Shown here one piece after another: positions 34,801 to 47,400 of a DNA stretch of 64,000 bases (position 1 is the stretch's first letter; each line of letters begins with the position of its first letter). Where the stretch lies: positions 3,092,737-3,156,736 of the forward strand of contig BDGG01000002.1 in the NCBI GenBank assembly GCA_001949185.1, read 5' to 3'. The stretch is from Ramazzottius varieornatus (taxonomy: Eukaryota > Tardigrada > Eutardigrada > Parachela > Ramazzottiidae). Both the position numbers and the translations under genes were made by a program. Below the pieces are notes generated by a model. That model was not told where the DNA came from. It worked only from the letters and a program-made list of their open reading frames with translations, and did no database searches.

Positions 34801-37800
34801 CATGTATGCGACGAGCGCTGCACCGCAATGCGCCAACACTGCTTTCAGTGACAAGAAGAGCACACAAAACAAACTCGTCGCTTTAACCGCTTTAGCCTTT
34901 AAGTGGCGCTTTTGATAATTGTGAGCCGTCAAAAAATCGCATTAAGTAGCTGTAACATATACCACTTTCACAACCTTTCATGCGGCACTTGCTGCCAGTC
35001 TCGTAACACGACGGCAAACCCAAATGTCCCCAGCCGGGCAAGATCCTTCTGCACCCCGATACTCTGCGCGCAAAATGTCGTAGAAAAACAGTCATTACCC
35101 ACCAGCAGTTGCTCAAGATCAATAACTCTGGCGACACGAAATTGAAATACACCGAAAACGATACCGGGATTTCGTTTGGAACTTTCTGGACGATTTTCAA
35201 GGCCAATACGTTCGGCGGGAGAAGTTAAATGCCGGACATACCTGATCGGTCGGGCACTGTCGATAAAACTGATCTACGGCCGAAAACAGTTCAGAAAGGG
35301 GGAACTAATGGTGGAAATTACGATTAGACATCAGATCAGTAGAAGGCGGAAAAGATATTCGAGAGAACATAGAGAAGGATGTCCGGAATGAGTGGGAGCT
35401 AGCGCTGCAAGTCAATCTGTGTTGATAAGAGGGCTGTAAAAGTGGAGCTAGAGATGGGCCTGACATTAGCTGACTGGCAAGGCGAGCATGATATCGATTT
35501 GCCGCAACACAAGCTCTCAAAGTTTTTACAACACAAACGATGATAAAAGTTGACGATACAGCCACAGTTTACGCTCTCTGGTGGCAGTTGAAGGCGCTCG
35601 CTCCGTCGTGGCTACGGCACAGTCAGAGGCCAAGGCGAACAAGCCAAGAGAGCATGGATATATTGTCAGGAGGAAAGAGAAAGTGAATGTTTGAGGCGGC
35701 AATTATGGCCTAGTCAGCCGTAGCCACCGATGGCGAAAGAAGTCGTCGTATAAAAGGACGGCATTCTGTCATGGATCAGTGCGGCCAGCTCGTTTACTCC
35801 CCGCCTCTCCGGAACGCGTTAACACCATCTGTCTGCGCAACCACGGCAGACAGTCGCGCACACAACCAGTATCGACCACAGCACCATCTAGTGTAAACCG
35901 TGAAAAGATGTTTCCATCCAGAATATTCCAACAGCTTTTGAGCAAAGTTGCACCCCCTCCCCCACCCCCTCAACGCTCGAAAATGAAAACACGTCGTCCC
36001 GGTTTCAAATTTCTACGCGGTTAACCTTCGCACATCGTTGTACTGGTTTCGGGGTTTTGGTAAGGAGAAAACGGCATTATCCAGAATCACATTTTGCTAC
36101 AGTTTTTCTGGGCACCAGTTTTGGCTGTGATTGACGGTTGAGAACTTCAGACGGCGCAATGGTATGGTGGCGCCACCAGGAGACTTAAAAGGCGCTACTG
36201 AGTGCAATTACAGGCTGCAGCTGCAAAAAGTTTTTGTCTCTTTGGTTGACAGTGGCTTCTTTTGAACTGGCCCTGTCAGTGTCATTAACTGCCACACTTG
36301 TAATGGATCTTCGAGACAGACACGACATGCTACTAACTTTGTCTAATAGACACGGCATGCAGCCGCTACTGCATCGCTACACTGTACATGCCATCTCGCA
36401 GCATCGTCTTGTCGACAAAGCGCCGGCATGTTTTCAAATTTTTCCCCGCATGTTTCCGCCGGCATCTTATAAAAACACACAACTAGCACTTGATATGTTA
36501 TCGATATGTTGAATGATGACAGCCCAGCTCGAACTGGGTGCGTACCTTGATGGGTCTTCACAAACGATCCCATTCATATTCAGAGGGTAAGCAATGAATC
36601 CGTCCGAAAATTGACTGTTACCTTTCATCCACACTTTCAAAGGAAAGTTTTTGCTCAAGCTTACCGCGGTGGTCTCGTTGTCTGTTTCCAACAGAGAGAT
36701 ATTCCCCGTTACATTCGATGGTCCGTCGTCAAGCTCTGTATCGTTGGAAAGGATCTTTTTCGCACTGCGTGACTTGCGTTTCTTGTCAGAGGTCCTCTTG
36801 GACGAGCCATTTGAGTGTTCCATTTGAAGAGGGTCGTTGTCACTCTTTTCTTCTCCCATTTTCCGGCGCTTCACACCATGTGTTGCGCTCTCCGCAGCTT
36901 CCCGTTGTAACTTCGCGATGTACTGCTTCTGTCGTTCGACGGCAATATTTCGTGGTTCTTTCTCTCGTACAAAAGTCTGCAAAAACGGATTCGATTATTG
37001 GGCGAGAGTTTTTCGTGGTAAATTGAACGACTGGTTTACTCGGCAAACTTTTAACGCTACTTAGTAAAGAACTTTTCCGCAATTCTACGCTCCATCTAAG
37101 CATCCGTAAGCTACCACGAGACACCTCCAATCACAGCATTTGTTGTTTTCCTGCTAGCAAGCAAATGCCACCGTAGAACGTGGAACTCTGTATGCCGGTC
37201 AGTCTTTACTTCGGTCTCAGGCTGACAGACGCTTCGTTATTTCAGAGTACTGAATGGTACAAGGTATGCGCACTGAGGGCGACCCCATACAATAAACTGT
37301 AACGAGCCAGTAGCAGCAAAGTGGTCATTAAAGCCGCGAACGAGTGTCAAATCAGCACCTCATCAGCCTCACCTTCTGTATCCTGCCAGTAATCGAGACA
37401 GGCGTCAACGCACAATTGTCCCAGCAATACCAGGAAAGGAGACTCACCAGTACGCAAAGCCGCAGCGGATGGTGCAAATGGTCATCAGGAATGCAAGCAC
37501 AGGTCAACGTTATGAATGAACTGGTTGAAGGATATGCACAAATATTCGATGAAGGCAGACAAGCAGACAGTAAAGCTTCACGCTAGACAAATGAGAACAG
37601 CTTGCAGAATGAAGCTAATTGGTCCCGACAAAGCAGATATAGTTGAATCAGTGTTGGGGCGCTGTGGCAGTTTATACACGCTTCCCTTTCATCAATTCCT
37701 CCGCATGCTCTTCCAGTTGCAGTTGACATACTATGGCTGAAGCTACTGACTCAGGCTGGTGCATAGTGTGCTCTATTCACTCTGACCGGGTTTAAAAAGG

Positions 37801-40800
37801 CATAAATCGCTCCTCGTGTAGACAGGCAGATCATCGTTGAGGCGCAGTCAACAGCTATCTAAGACAAATCTACACTGAGACGCCTGATCCGATCCCCGCC
37901 ATTGAGCAGATTGATTCGCTACCGAAGAGGGAAAAAGAGGGGGATTGTCGTGTCAGGATACGGAGCAAAGGCCGTGCAATGGATGATGTACTTGGTGGCA
38001 CAACAAGGAAGACCTCAATAGACCCTGTCAAAACGCCCAAAAGCCCGTACACTGTTCCACACGTCAGCCTACATGGCTATACGTTGGGTTGCCTGTTGGG
38101 AATAAATGTGCTTGCCGTACTACTGTTGGAAGAAATGCCAATGCGGGAAGCTGTTCATGTACGCTTGAGAGAGGGATGCACAGCATATTACGAGCTGAGC
38201 TATTTCCTTCCTTCCGATATGGCTGATCCTTACTCCGAGTCGTCGCTCCCGGCCTCCTTCTCTGTACGACCAAAGAGCGAGAGGGACTTGACAGGCAGAA
38301 GGCACTTTGGGCTGCCGTTGTCGGGGAAGGAATGGTGTAAGGCCCGACGTGTACACAGTGCGGCTTTGGAGGAGGTTATCGTTACAGGCTTATAGCAGAG
38401 CATCAGCCAGAACAAACTCTTCAACTCAATCATCGATCGATCAATAGCGGTTTTGATGGGCCTAAGTTGTGACTGTTAACTCGTGCAGATTTGACAATTT
38501 CCACTGAATCCCCTACAGGGGATCCACTTCCTTCCCAGATAGCCTGTCAACTAACTTACGGACAACCGTACACATTAGCTAACAAAGAACAAGTATCACA
38601 CCACCAACCTGCGAACCTTTCGTCGGATCCCACGTGATCGGCAGCAACAAGGATAACTAGCTTACTCCCAGTTGCTGTACACGCACGATGGGAAATTATG
38701 GTACAGTAAAAATTATGGGACAAGCGGAAAGGACGGCGAAATGGAAATTTGACCGTAGAAAAGCGTTGAAAAGTACATTAGTGTGAATCGGTTGTGTACG
38801 TACGTGCTTCCGCACCGCCGTAGCGAAAAAGGGCTGTCCCATAATTTCACATCGTGCCTGTACTGTGTCTTCTACACCGAATTCCTGGATATTACGACTG
38901 AGCTTCGCGTCATCCGCAAAGCAGGACGTAACGGCAAGGTAAGACTGACATGGCTATTCTTTCGGTGGATGATGATGAGAACCCCCAACAAGGACTATTC
39001 AGTGCCCGAGCCATGCCTCAAGGTACGTGACGCGAAGCTTCAAAAAGTTGCAAGGGAAAAGCTTATTCCATAGTCAACTACCGGTATTTGAACACTAACA
39101 AATCTAATTTGTTCAGAGTAGCTACAGCAGCAGCTTGCTTGGTTTCGGAGAAATTGCGCAGTTTCCTACAAGTTGTCTGGTGTTCTGGCTGGTCATGAAG
39201 GTCGGGGTAAAACTTTAAAGACGGGCAAAATACAAGACCTTTCGAACTCGGGAGCACCAGCGTAGTTTTTGGGAAGGAAAGTTGGAGACCTGTAACACTT
39301 CTGACAGACAAAATATTGTGACAGAGAATAATGGGATGCAAAAAGACCACAAAGCCGTAGGAGAGCCGTACGGTGCCGCACCGACACTGCTCCATGGCCC
39401 CTTTCTGGACGCGGCCCCTTTCAATCTTCCGTCATCGATCGGCTGGCCCAGATAATGTGGCATAATCACAGCTGTAGATGCCGACGCATCAACAGTAGCT
39501 CCATCTTTACCAACTTCTGTATGTACTTTTTATCCAACTTATCCTCACTGTTTTCCAGCCAGTGTTGAAAAGCAGAAAACGTATCTCGTTGAAGCGCGCA
39601 CCTGTTAATCTTTCACACCTCGACTTTGTTGCCACGCTCAAACTTTTCGCCACAGCGCCACATTTCACTGCTGCAATACCATGCCCCAGTTAAAACTATC
39701 GTGGTCGAATCAACCCTCACAACTCACAGGACTGTCTTTCGCATTTGAACAATGGATTCAAAGGTATACGAACGAGAAAGCAAGATGAATATTGCATGTT
39801 GATATTCTACTACCATCTAGCACACTGCAAATAACCTTATCTTATCCTACATAACCATCATATACAGTAATTGTCCTGCACGGATAAACGAAGTTAGCAA
39901 CAATGTTCTTCTTATCACGAAGCGTGGCAGACTACGCCATGCACGATATATTAGGCCGCAAAAATCGAGAATTAGCAAGTTTGATGAAGCGTAAATGACG
40001 GTGAAGTGAATGAAAGCTGATCAGGACAACCAAGTGTGTCGCTCTGTTCACTCTTTCACCGTATTCTGTCCTGTCCTTCCGTTCTATCGTTCGCCTCGCT
40101 TTCGAATGACCGGCGGATAATTAAGCGCATTATGTTACCCTGCTGCTGCCACGATACTAGCTCAATCAACTTCCTAACAATTCCACCTTAATTGCCAGAT
40201 ATGACTGGCATCGCAACCACACTCTCCAATCCCACAAAAATTAATCTCAGTCTGTTATGCACGTGCAGCTCCTGTTGTTTAGACAAGCGAAGGCACTGGT
40301 ACACTGAGTGGTGCACAAACAATCGCTGCGAACATCGTAGAAAAATGGCACTAAATTCTTGAAGGCTTAGGATGTCGTAGTCCTTTTGTATACGGTTACT
40401 TTCTACGAAGAAATCCCTGCTCTAAACATTATTCTAGTTTTCGGTAAATAATTCGTAGTAAAGTGAAAACTATCCATTTGGTGCCACAAAGGTAATGTTC
40501 GTCTAGTATTAGGTACCAGATTTTGGACACAAGTCATGTAAAATTGATCGATATGCTTGGAAGCAAGCAAACTTTTGCAGAAGCAAACTGTTGCCATAGA
40601 TGGAAGATATGTTCTATGAGTAAAAGTTGGTTTGACTTACGTCGAGGTCTTCCTTGGTCAAGAAGCTGACGATGGCGAAGCCGTCAATTAGCAGTTCTTC
40701 CGCCGTGTTATTCATGGCCGGCAATGAGATGGTATTCCGGATGTACTCTTGTTCGACACTGGCCGACGCTAACTGCGACACTTCCGTGTCACTATCCTGT

Positions 40801-41036
40801 CCTTCCTGGTCGGAAGTCTGTCTACGCACGCGATGTCCAGGCTTCTTCTTGGTCTTGCTGGCCATTGTGGGACTGGCTTCCTTGTTGCGACCATGCTGAC
40901 GTTTGTTGTGGGAGGTTTCGCTGAGAGTGTCAGGCTGGGCCTCTACGGATGAACGGCGCCGGTGAAGTCGCGAGGGACTGTCCAATGTGGGACGTGGCCG
41001 ACGTTTGCTGCGAGACTGTGCATTCCCTTTATCCAT
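19856..41036 (-). CDS. AUTS2: AUTS2/FBRS/FBRSL1 (tay bridge) family chromatin regulator, about 11 exons over 21 kb
   Basis: Minus-strand exons: 41036-40641, 36976-~36546, 33851-33525, 23854-23731, 23522-23183, 23047-22770, 22654-22506, 22229-21875, 21680-21519, 21424-20786 and 20646-19856 (stop). All phases agree except between exons 2 and 3, where a small exon or another donor is missing. The product is about 1330 aa. Exon 1 has a basic start and [19 protein letters not shown], matching the N-terminal IIDGFAMTSFV block of AUTS2. Exon 5 has a His/Arg/Asp/Glu mixed-charge tract. Exon 8 carries the family signature [20 protein letters not shown]. The last exons are Pro/Met-rich ([19 protein letters not shown]) and Ser-rich. 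APTDLS near the C-terminus resembles a CtBP-binding PxDLS motif. Vertebrate AUTS2 acts in variant PRC1 complexes to activate neuronal genes. The assignment is by homology; the 5' end and exon 2/3 junction are uncertain. Confidence 0.92.
27972..27989. repeat. (AC)n microsatellite
   Basis: An uninterrupted run of about nine AC units, in the long intron of the AUTS2-family gene. Confidence 0.9.
30070..30088. repeat. (CT)n microsatellite
   Basis: A short uninterrupted CT run followed by a T-rich tail, in the long intron of the AUTS2-family gene. Confidence 0.85.
31990..32062. mobile_element. GCGCCACT hairpin MITE, most complete copy
   Basis: The inner hairpin AGTGGCGCAGACTTCCA / TGGAAAAGTGCGCCACT lies at 32003-32049. 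Outer arms AGATCGTTACTTG and AGTAATAACGATC extend the inverted repeat, giving about 73 bp in all. Related pieces at 10391, 14931 and 18383 share the arms or the core, so this copy shows the likely full structure. It lies in the AUTS2-family intron. Confidence 0.7.
34331..34494. mobile_element. MITE of the CAGTGTACGACAAAATAAACC family, copy 2
   Basis: Ends CAGTGTACGACAAAATTAAC and, in complement, CAGTGTACGACAAAATAAAC are nearly identical inverted repeats of about 35 bp. They are flanked by TA on both sides (34329-34330 and 34495-34496). Length 164 bp, no ORF. Same family as 13552-13719. It lies in an AUTS2-family intron. Confidence 0.9.
35749..36024 (+). promoter_or_regulatory. TATA-box-like site with short downstream ORF inside AUTS2-family intron
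   Basis: TATAAAAG at about 35750 is followed 24 bases later by an ATG. An open stretch beginning ATGTTTCCATCCAGAATATT (about 35908) ends at 36024 and codes for 38 residues with a proline run and a basic C-terminus ([12 protein letters not shown]). There is no signal peptide. It could be an intronic gene, an alternative promoter on the opposite strand, or chance. Confidence 0.2.
38680..38860. mobile_element. CACGC-terminus MITE, copy 2
   Basis: TA then CACGCACGATGGGAAATTAT at the left. ATTTCACATCGTGCCTG then TA at the right is its imperfect inverted copy. About 85% of the interior matches the element at 804-972, including AAAAATTATGGGACAAGCGG and TGCTTCCGCACCGCCGTAGC. No ORF. Confidence 0.75.
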
Positions 41037-44000
41037 TTTTGACACATTCAAATAAACACCAGCAGCAAATCAATGTGACGTATGATGGCGTATCCAACAG
41101 CCCATCATCACAAACATGTTGCCGATAGGCCGTCAAGCCAAATCATGGTGCATTTTTTCGTCAAACGCCATTTACTCTACCGAGCAACAAAAAAACACCC
41201 ATCTAAAGGACAAAATCAAAGGGAGTGTGAAATAAAGATTTCCGGTCCAGTAGACGGTGCTTGATGAGCCTGATCCACTTGGTGAATTGCTACACCCACA
41301 CCTCGGATAAATACACTCTGATTCAACCTGCAGCAAAAGAAGGTCAGGGAATCCCTTTTCGTAATGGACTTCCCACATGGGGCATATCAAAGTTGTCCAC
41401 TTCACGTCATGGGCTTGGGATTTCTAGCTAAATGGTATTAGCTGGTGGAAAAATATCCGAAAACACGAGGAAGCCTGCAGAACAGGTGTATGTAATTTGA
41501 CGAACAAACTAATGATGTCAATGGTCGGCTTGCCGATTTCGTTTACGCGTACCACATGGACGAATTTTTTTAAATGTTTTATGGTAGAACAATGCGATAA
41601 AAAACATCAAAGGCTCAGCTGGACGATTGACCACACAGGAGCTTACCGGTCATTGTTTCACCGCCAACAAGGAAAACGACGACAAAGGATAAGACAGGTT
41701 CTTGTCAAATTGTAGGCTGTCTGAGCTCGATCATCTTAGAAGTTCCCAGATTGAAATACGGCCATACATCATCTTCGACAGCACAGCTCTTCAGTCTTCA
41801 CCGTCAATAAAGCCGTGGTGTCACTGGTTGCAGCATTGGCCCAAAAATACACACTCTGTAAAGTGAAAAGCGCTGTACCACGCTATAGTGTACAGACAAA
41901 CACAGTGGCACAAGAACACAGATGCACACAAAGCATCCCAAACCAATTTCACACTTACCTCTCACGAATGCTTTCCCAGTACGTGAACAGGCAGAAAAAC
42001 GGTCATTGCAGTCGACGCTCTGGACGATGAGAGATCAGGATGCTGGAATCTGACGCTACTTTATCGGGAAGTTCTGAGATGAGCGAGCATGGGCAAACTT
42101 TTCGCGTGTCTGGCCTCCAGTAAGCTCAATGTGACGATACATTACAGTTCAGCGCATGCGTAAAGGCTGCTGGTACGTACAACACACTGTATAGGCAGAA
42201 TGGCAGGTCTCAACGCTGTTTGCCCTGCCTTTCATACCCGTTCCATTCTGCTGTCAGTCTGTCGTCGAGCTAATATAAATCACGCATTTCATGGCTACGA
42301 AACCATCCACTAAACCGCCCAGTATCGATAACCGATTGTCGCCCCCAGACCATGGCGTATGCGCTAAGCCTACTCCTAGTACTATGTCCATTGAGCCGAC
42401 ACAAGGAAGTTGTACTGTACGAAGTGAGTACGGTCACATCAGGACGGAGCATAAAGTGGTCTGGCCGGTTTCGGCCGGGTCCAATGGGAAAGGCCTCTTT
42501 GGAGCCTGTCAAAATGCATTTCCGTTGTTGATGTTTTGCAGGCAAAGAGGGGAGAGGCTGCGCTGGATATTAGCCCCTGAACGAAGGAAGCAGGGCGAAG
42601 TGACTTGACTACACAGAAGAATGTAGTATTAGGCCTTTCTGTACATACGGCAAAAGCCCTCCTGATGACCACTTCAGGCTGGACAGATGATAACGTGGTC
42701 AGGCAGGGGTGAATAAATTATAATATAGCGAGAGAAAGCAGAGAGCAATATCCGATGGCCCAAGCGGTAATGCCGCTGTGTTCTAAACGTGTAAGGGCTT
42801 ATTTATCAGACCGGAGGCTATCAGGATACTTACTGTCGCGCATGATCAATTGCAATGGGCAATATAAGGGTATTAAGAGGGCGAATTTATAACAAAACAG
42901 CCGCACTGGTGTGACCGCGAGTCCGTTATAGACTATGGCACATTGAAATTTCGGAATTCAAAGGCGTCGCTCTTACAGAATCTAGAATGTTAGAAACGCA
43001 AGCGGCAACGTCTGCCTGGCATACTTGATTGTGTGCAAAATTAATTAGTAACCCAATCGCGTTTTAATAGACTGAAGAAAATAGGCAATCACTGGCCCAT
43101 GAGGTGTCGATTATCTGAATTTCCCAGTGAAAAACAATCAGCTTTCACTTCAGACCCACCCGTGAAACTTGAACGAATCTACAACGTGGCTCGACCTTCG
43201 TGTGGTTTCCTGGTCCAGCAACGCAAGCGGTGAAATTCGACAGTTCTAGATCTGTAACAGCGAGGGCGTGGAAAACGTCCACAGGGTCACAGTGCTAATG
43301 CACTTTGACAGGGTGCTTGTCATGGAACGAAGAATGGGTTGGTCAATACAATTTTATTGTCTAGAATGGGATTCCTCTTGTGCTCATGTGCTCTTGAACC
43401 CAAGTCTCCAAAGTGGATTGTTATAAGGTTTCCTTGTACTTGTTTTTCGGAGACAAAGCGTAAAAGTGATCAGTACGGAGAGAGACGACAGGTACTTTAA
43501 TACGATTTAGTGCCACTTATAAAATGATGAGAATGGAAGTTATGAGTGTCTTGTGGTGCAGGAAAGGGACAAGAGGCTAAACCGGTGGGGTAGTTTATGC
43601 TGGTCGGTCAGGCGTGCGATAGGCGTCAATTGTTGCACCGCTGCTGTCCTCACAATAATAATCTCAGACCATGACCATTCCGCCCATTGTCTCCCCTCCA
43701 CGGCCCGCTGTGACGTGCGTTGTTTTGATCAACAATATTGACAAGACATTTCCCGCTTCCTTATAAAAACGGAACGGACAGGTTCCTCTCCTAGACGGTT
43801 ACCACAACTGGGCCAGATGATGAAGACGAAGATTGGTTTCAGTTTCACTGTTTCGAGTTGAATACCTTTAGTTCGTTTATGCTATATAAGTATCTCTCCT
43901 GGTCTCCCGTATGACTACCACATAGAAACTATTGTAGAAGGGTACCACAGTGTGTCCTGTGGAGGAATGAACCTTTAGAGGCGAGTCGTTGCATTTTTTG

Positions 44001-44441
44001 ATCAAATCATCCAATCATAGGTCGTACGTACGGGAAGAAATCTATGTGGATCCACGTCCGCCTTCGGTATTTCCGGTGCGTTGTCCTACCCGTGTCTAAT
44101 CGAAGTATTCTTCATCAAGAGAGGCTGCATTGCTAATCCCTTGGAGGTTGTTGGACACCAGATGACGGCCAGGAAGATGCCTGTACTTTTGGCAGAATTT
44201 AAAATAAAGTACGACGATTGAACTGTCACGGCCAAGATGAGGATCAGATGGATTACCTATCAGTATTATTCTGTATGGACTTTGCTTTTGTTCTGCTCAA
44301 TCACTTCCGGAAAACTATGGAGCAAGTACTCAGACCAGGTGAGGTCAAGTCGAGTTATCAACACCTGAGGTCTCACCCTCCACGTGGCAATCAGCTTTAA
44401 TTAATCGATGTGTCTCTTTATGAACGTTGGATTGTTCATAG
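41037..44441. other. Intergenic region between the AUTS2-family gene and the cadherin-like gene
   Basis: These 3.4 kb should hold the promoters of both genes, which are divergently arranged, and probably a first (signal-peptide) exon of the downstream gene that I could not identify. No other coding homology or clear repeat is visible. A tRNA-Leu/Ser-like D-arm string (GATGGCCCAAGCGGTAATGC) at about 42754 has no complete tRNA around it. Confidence 0.5.
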
Positions 44442-47400
44442 GCATCAGTAAGCCATTTGCTGGAGCAACGCACGAAATCTTTGTACGAAGACACTCACAA
44501 GCTGAACGCAATCTCACCAGATTTTGTAAACTCGATATGGAGTAACATCGACGTCCCCACATCAGTTGGTGATTTCTACACCACTGCACCCAGCAAACCA
44601 ACCACCCCGTTGCCGCTCCTGATAACCACGACGGATTCAAATTTCAGCCTCATGAAGATGCACCCTCTCAAGCCGAAACAGACTGACATTTCGACCCTTG
44701 AGCCTAAAATTACATTCGTCTACAAGGAAGCCACCACACCTGATCCACTCAGTTCTGACCTTGATCCACGCTTCATTGAACAGGTATTCAGGCAGACAAT
44801 TCCAAAGAATAGCCCTGCGCTACCTTCCCGCACGGACAATCCGCCATTCAACCCATTCCCCCCGCAATTCTTCGACAAGACACAAAATCAATGGAACTCT
44901 ATCGACAATCCAATCATTATCAATTTAAACGAGTCGCAACCGTATTCGCCGTTCGGGATGACAGAGCAACCTGTGCAGAACATGCCATGGATGCCACGCG
45001 ACGATGCTCGAAACTTGATTCTCCCTGGTTCTTCGGACCAGCCTACAGCGCTTGCTTTGACGTCCGAACCGGCTGGGTTTTCACAGCTCCCTATGACAAG
45101 TATCCCACCTTGGCCACACCGAACAATCAACCCACAACACATGCAACTGGGCACCACGAATTCATTCCGTCCACAAGAGCCTCCAGCTAAGGTTAACCAG
45201 GATACCCGGGTCAATCGACCTGGTCCTGACTCCAGCTTCTCTGTGATATCTGGTCCGAACTCACCGATGAAAGGCGGTCCGAGTGGGCCATTTATCGCTG
45301 GTAATCCACCACCCACTTCAACTCCGCCTCGCATTCGGCAGATGCGCATCACGCCTTTGGTTCCCATCACAATGACCACTCGAGGTGGCGCTGTGGACAG
45401 ACAAGATTTCGACCCAAACTCTGACCGTCAGGACATTGTTACCTCAACCATGCCTAACAGACCCAATGACCAGCCGGAATCTATCTCTCAACTGGCCCAG
45501 AATTTTGTTCGTGACCGAAAAGAAGGAAGAACGAGAGAGCCTATGCCGTCTGATCAGGTCTCCAAACGGCGATTCATGTCAGTCGGTGGATTCAGACGAC
45601 GAACCGCGAGGCCGTTCTACGCGGCGCAGCGGAAGCGGATCACGACCACGACGACTACCACCATGTCACCCTTCATCGCTTCAATCCAGATAGAAAGTCA
45701 TCCAGTGACGATTCAGCAAGACTCTCAACAGAGCAGTATCCGTCTTCCGCCCGTGTGGGATGGAAAAGTTACCGTTCAAAACAGCGGACAGGCTGATGCC
45801 TTCCCACAGCCTCAAAACTTCCATCAGACTCAAGGGAATAATCAAGGGCAAAGGCAGGAAGGGTCGAGACCGTTGAACACCGGACAAAACGTTGGCATTC
45901 AGCTACCTCCGGTTTGGGATGGGAAGACGTCTAACGAGAACAAGCAGCTGAACCCGCCACCGTTACCACCAGTACAACAATTTCCAGAGGCAGCAGCACC
46001 AGTCCAGCAGATGAATAATCAGCAGCTGACGAACAGTATCAACATTGGTGCTACACCTATTCCGTCAAACGAAAACAGTGCTGAGGTGTTCGCCAACCCA
46101 ATGTCAAGGCAAACTACACCCTTTGTCTGTCCTTGTTTACAAAATCCGGTTGGTCAAAGCGGGGCGTCCGTCACTCCGCCAACAGTACCAATGGTACCAC
46201 AGTTCCCACAACAGCAAATGCAGGGATCGATGGAGCCAAACCGCGGGTTCAACCTTGGGATCCAATCACAGAACAGCTTTATTCGGAACGAGAACGGTAA
46301 CCAAGTCTTGATGACAGGAAATCCTCGTCGGGACTTTGGCAATGCCCTACAACAGACCGCTTTCCCCCAAAATGCTCAGATGGGAATCGGACAATTCTTC
46401 AGTTCCGGGCCAATGCAAGGACCGACATTCCAACAACCGGTAAACAACAACGGTGGATCTCCCCTATGCATGGAAAGTAACGATATCAATATTGGACAAA
46501 ATAAACTAGGAAGCGCTTCCTTCGTATTGAGGCCTTCGTCGGCAGACGATCCGTATAGCCCGGTAGGGCGAGCCACTTTCGAATACTTGCCCTCCGTGAA
46601 TTCCATCAACACCAACAGCAACGGTCTCAACAACTTCCCTGGACCAGAAAAGTATAAACCATCCTCCAACAACGAAGTAAGAAATTTCGGGATGAACGGT
46701 AACGCCGTGATTACCGGACAGAGGCCGTATCCAGGAGCTGAATCTACCATCATTGGTCAACAAGGCTCCAACAAAGCCCTTCAGTTCTCCAGCAATGCGA
46801 ACAGTCCAAACGTCGATTTATTGGCTATCCGACCAAGAGTTACCCCGCAGGCCCAACCGACGCTTCCTCGCCCCACCATGCCGTCTCAGGGTTTCGAGAC
46901 TACCACCCCTTCTCAGTGGCAGCCCTTTACGCCGCACTGGTCCACTACAATCGCAGTTGAAAGTCCCTCGCAAGTTGTGTCAATCTCTGGACTGAAGCAG
47001 CTTCGACAAGACACCCCCGAAAATCAAATACCAAAAGGCCCACTGCCCATTTGGTCGTACAACATTCCTGAAGACAATAGATACCAACAGGGAAATAGTT
47101 ATCAAAACAGGGACGGTGAGTTGATCGATCTCCAAGGCACGCAGCAAACCATCACGGTTGATATTATTCATCCAGTCCGACGATTGATTAGTGTCAGTGC
47201 CAATACGCCGATCTGTGCCCAGTCTCAAGTCAATCTCGATCTGGACAGTTCGACTCCACCGAACACCATTCTGGGGACCATCCTAGCCGCTGATCCAGGT
47301 GCGCTATCGCTACAGTGGTCGATCGAACGAGACTCGACAGGTGGTATCTTTTCTGTGAACAAAGTGACGGGCGACTTCGGGCTGATTGGGTCGCTGAAGG

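Noticed and set aside
42740-42830. tRNA-like string GATGGCCCAAGCGGTAATGC
   Set aside because: It resembles a Leu/Ser tRNA D-arm, but no matching acceptor stem, anticodon arm or T-arm follows; not called as a tRNA.
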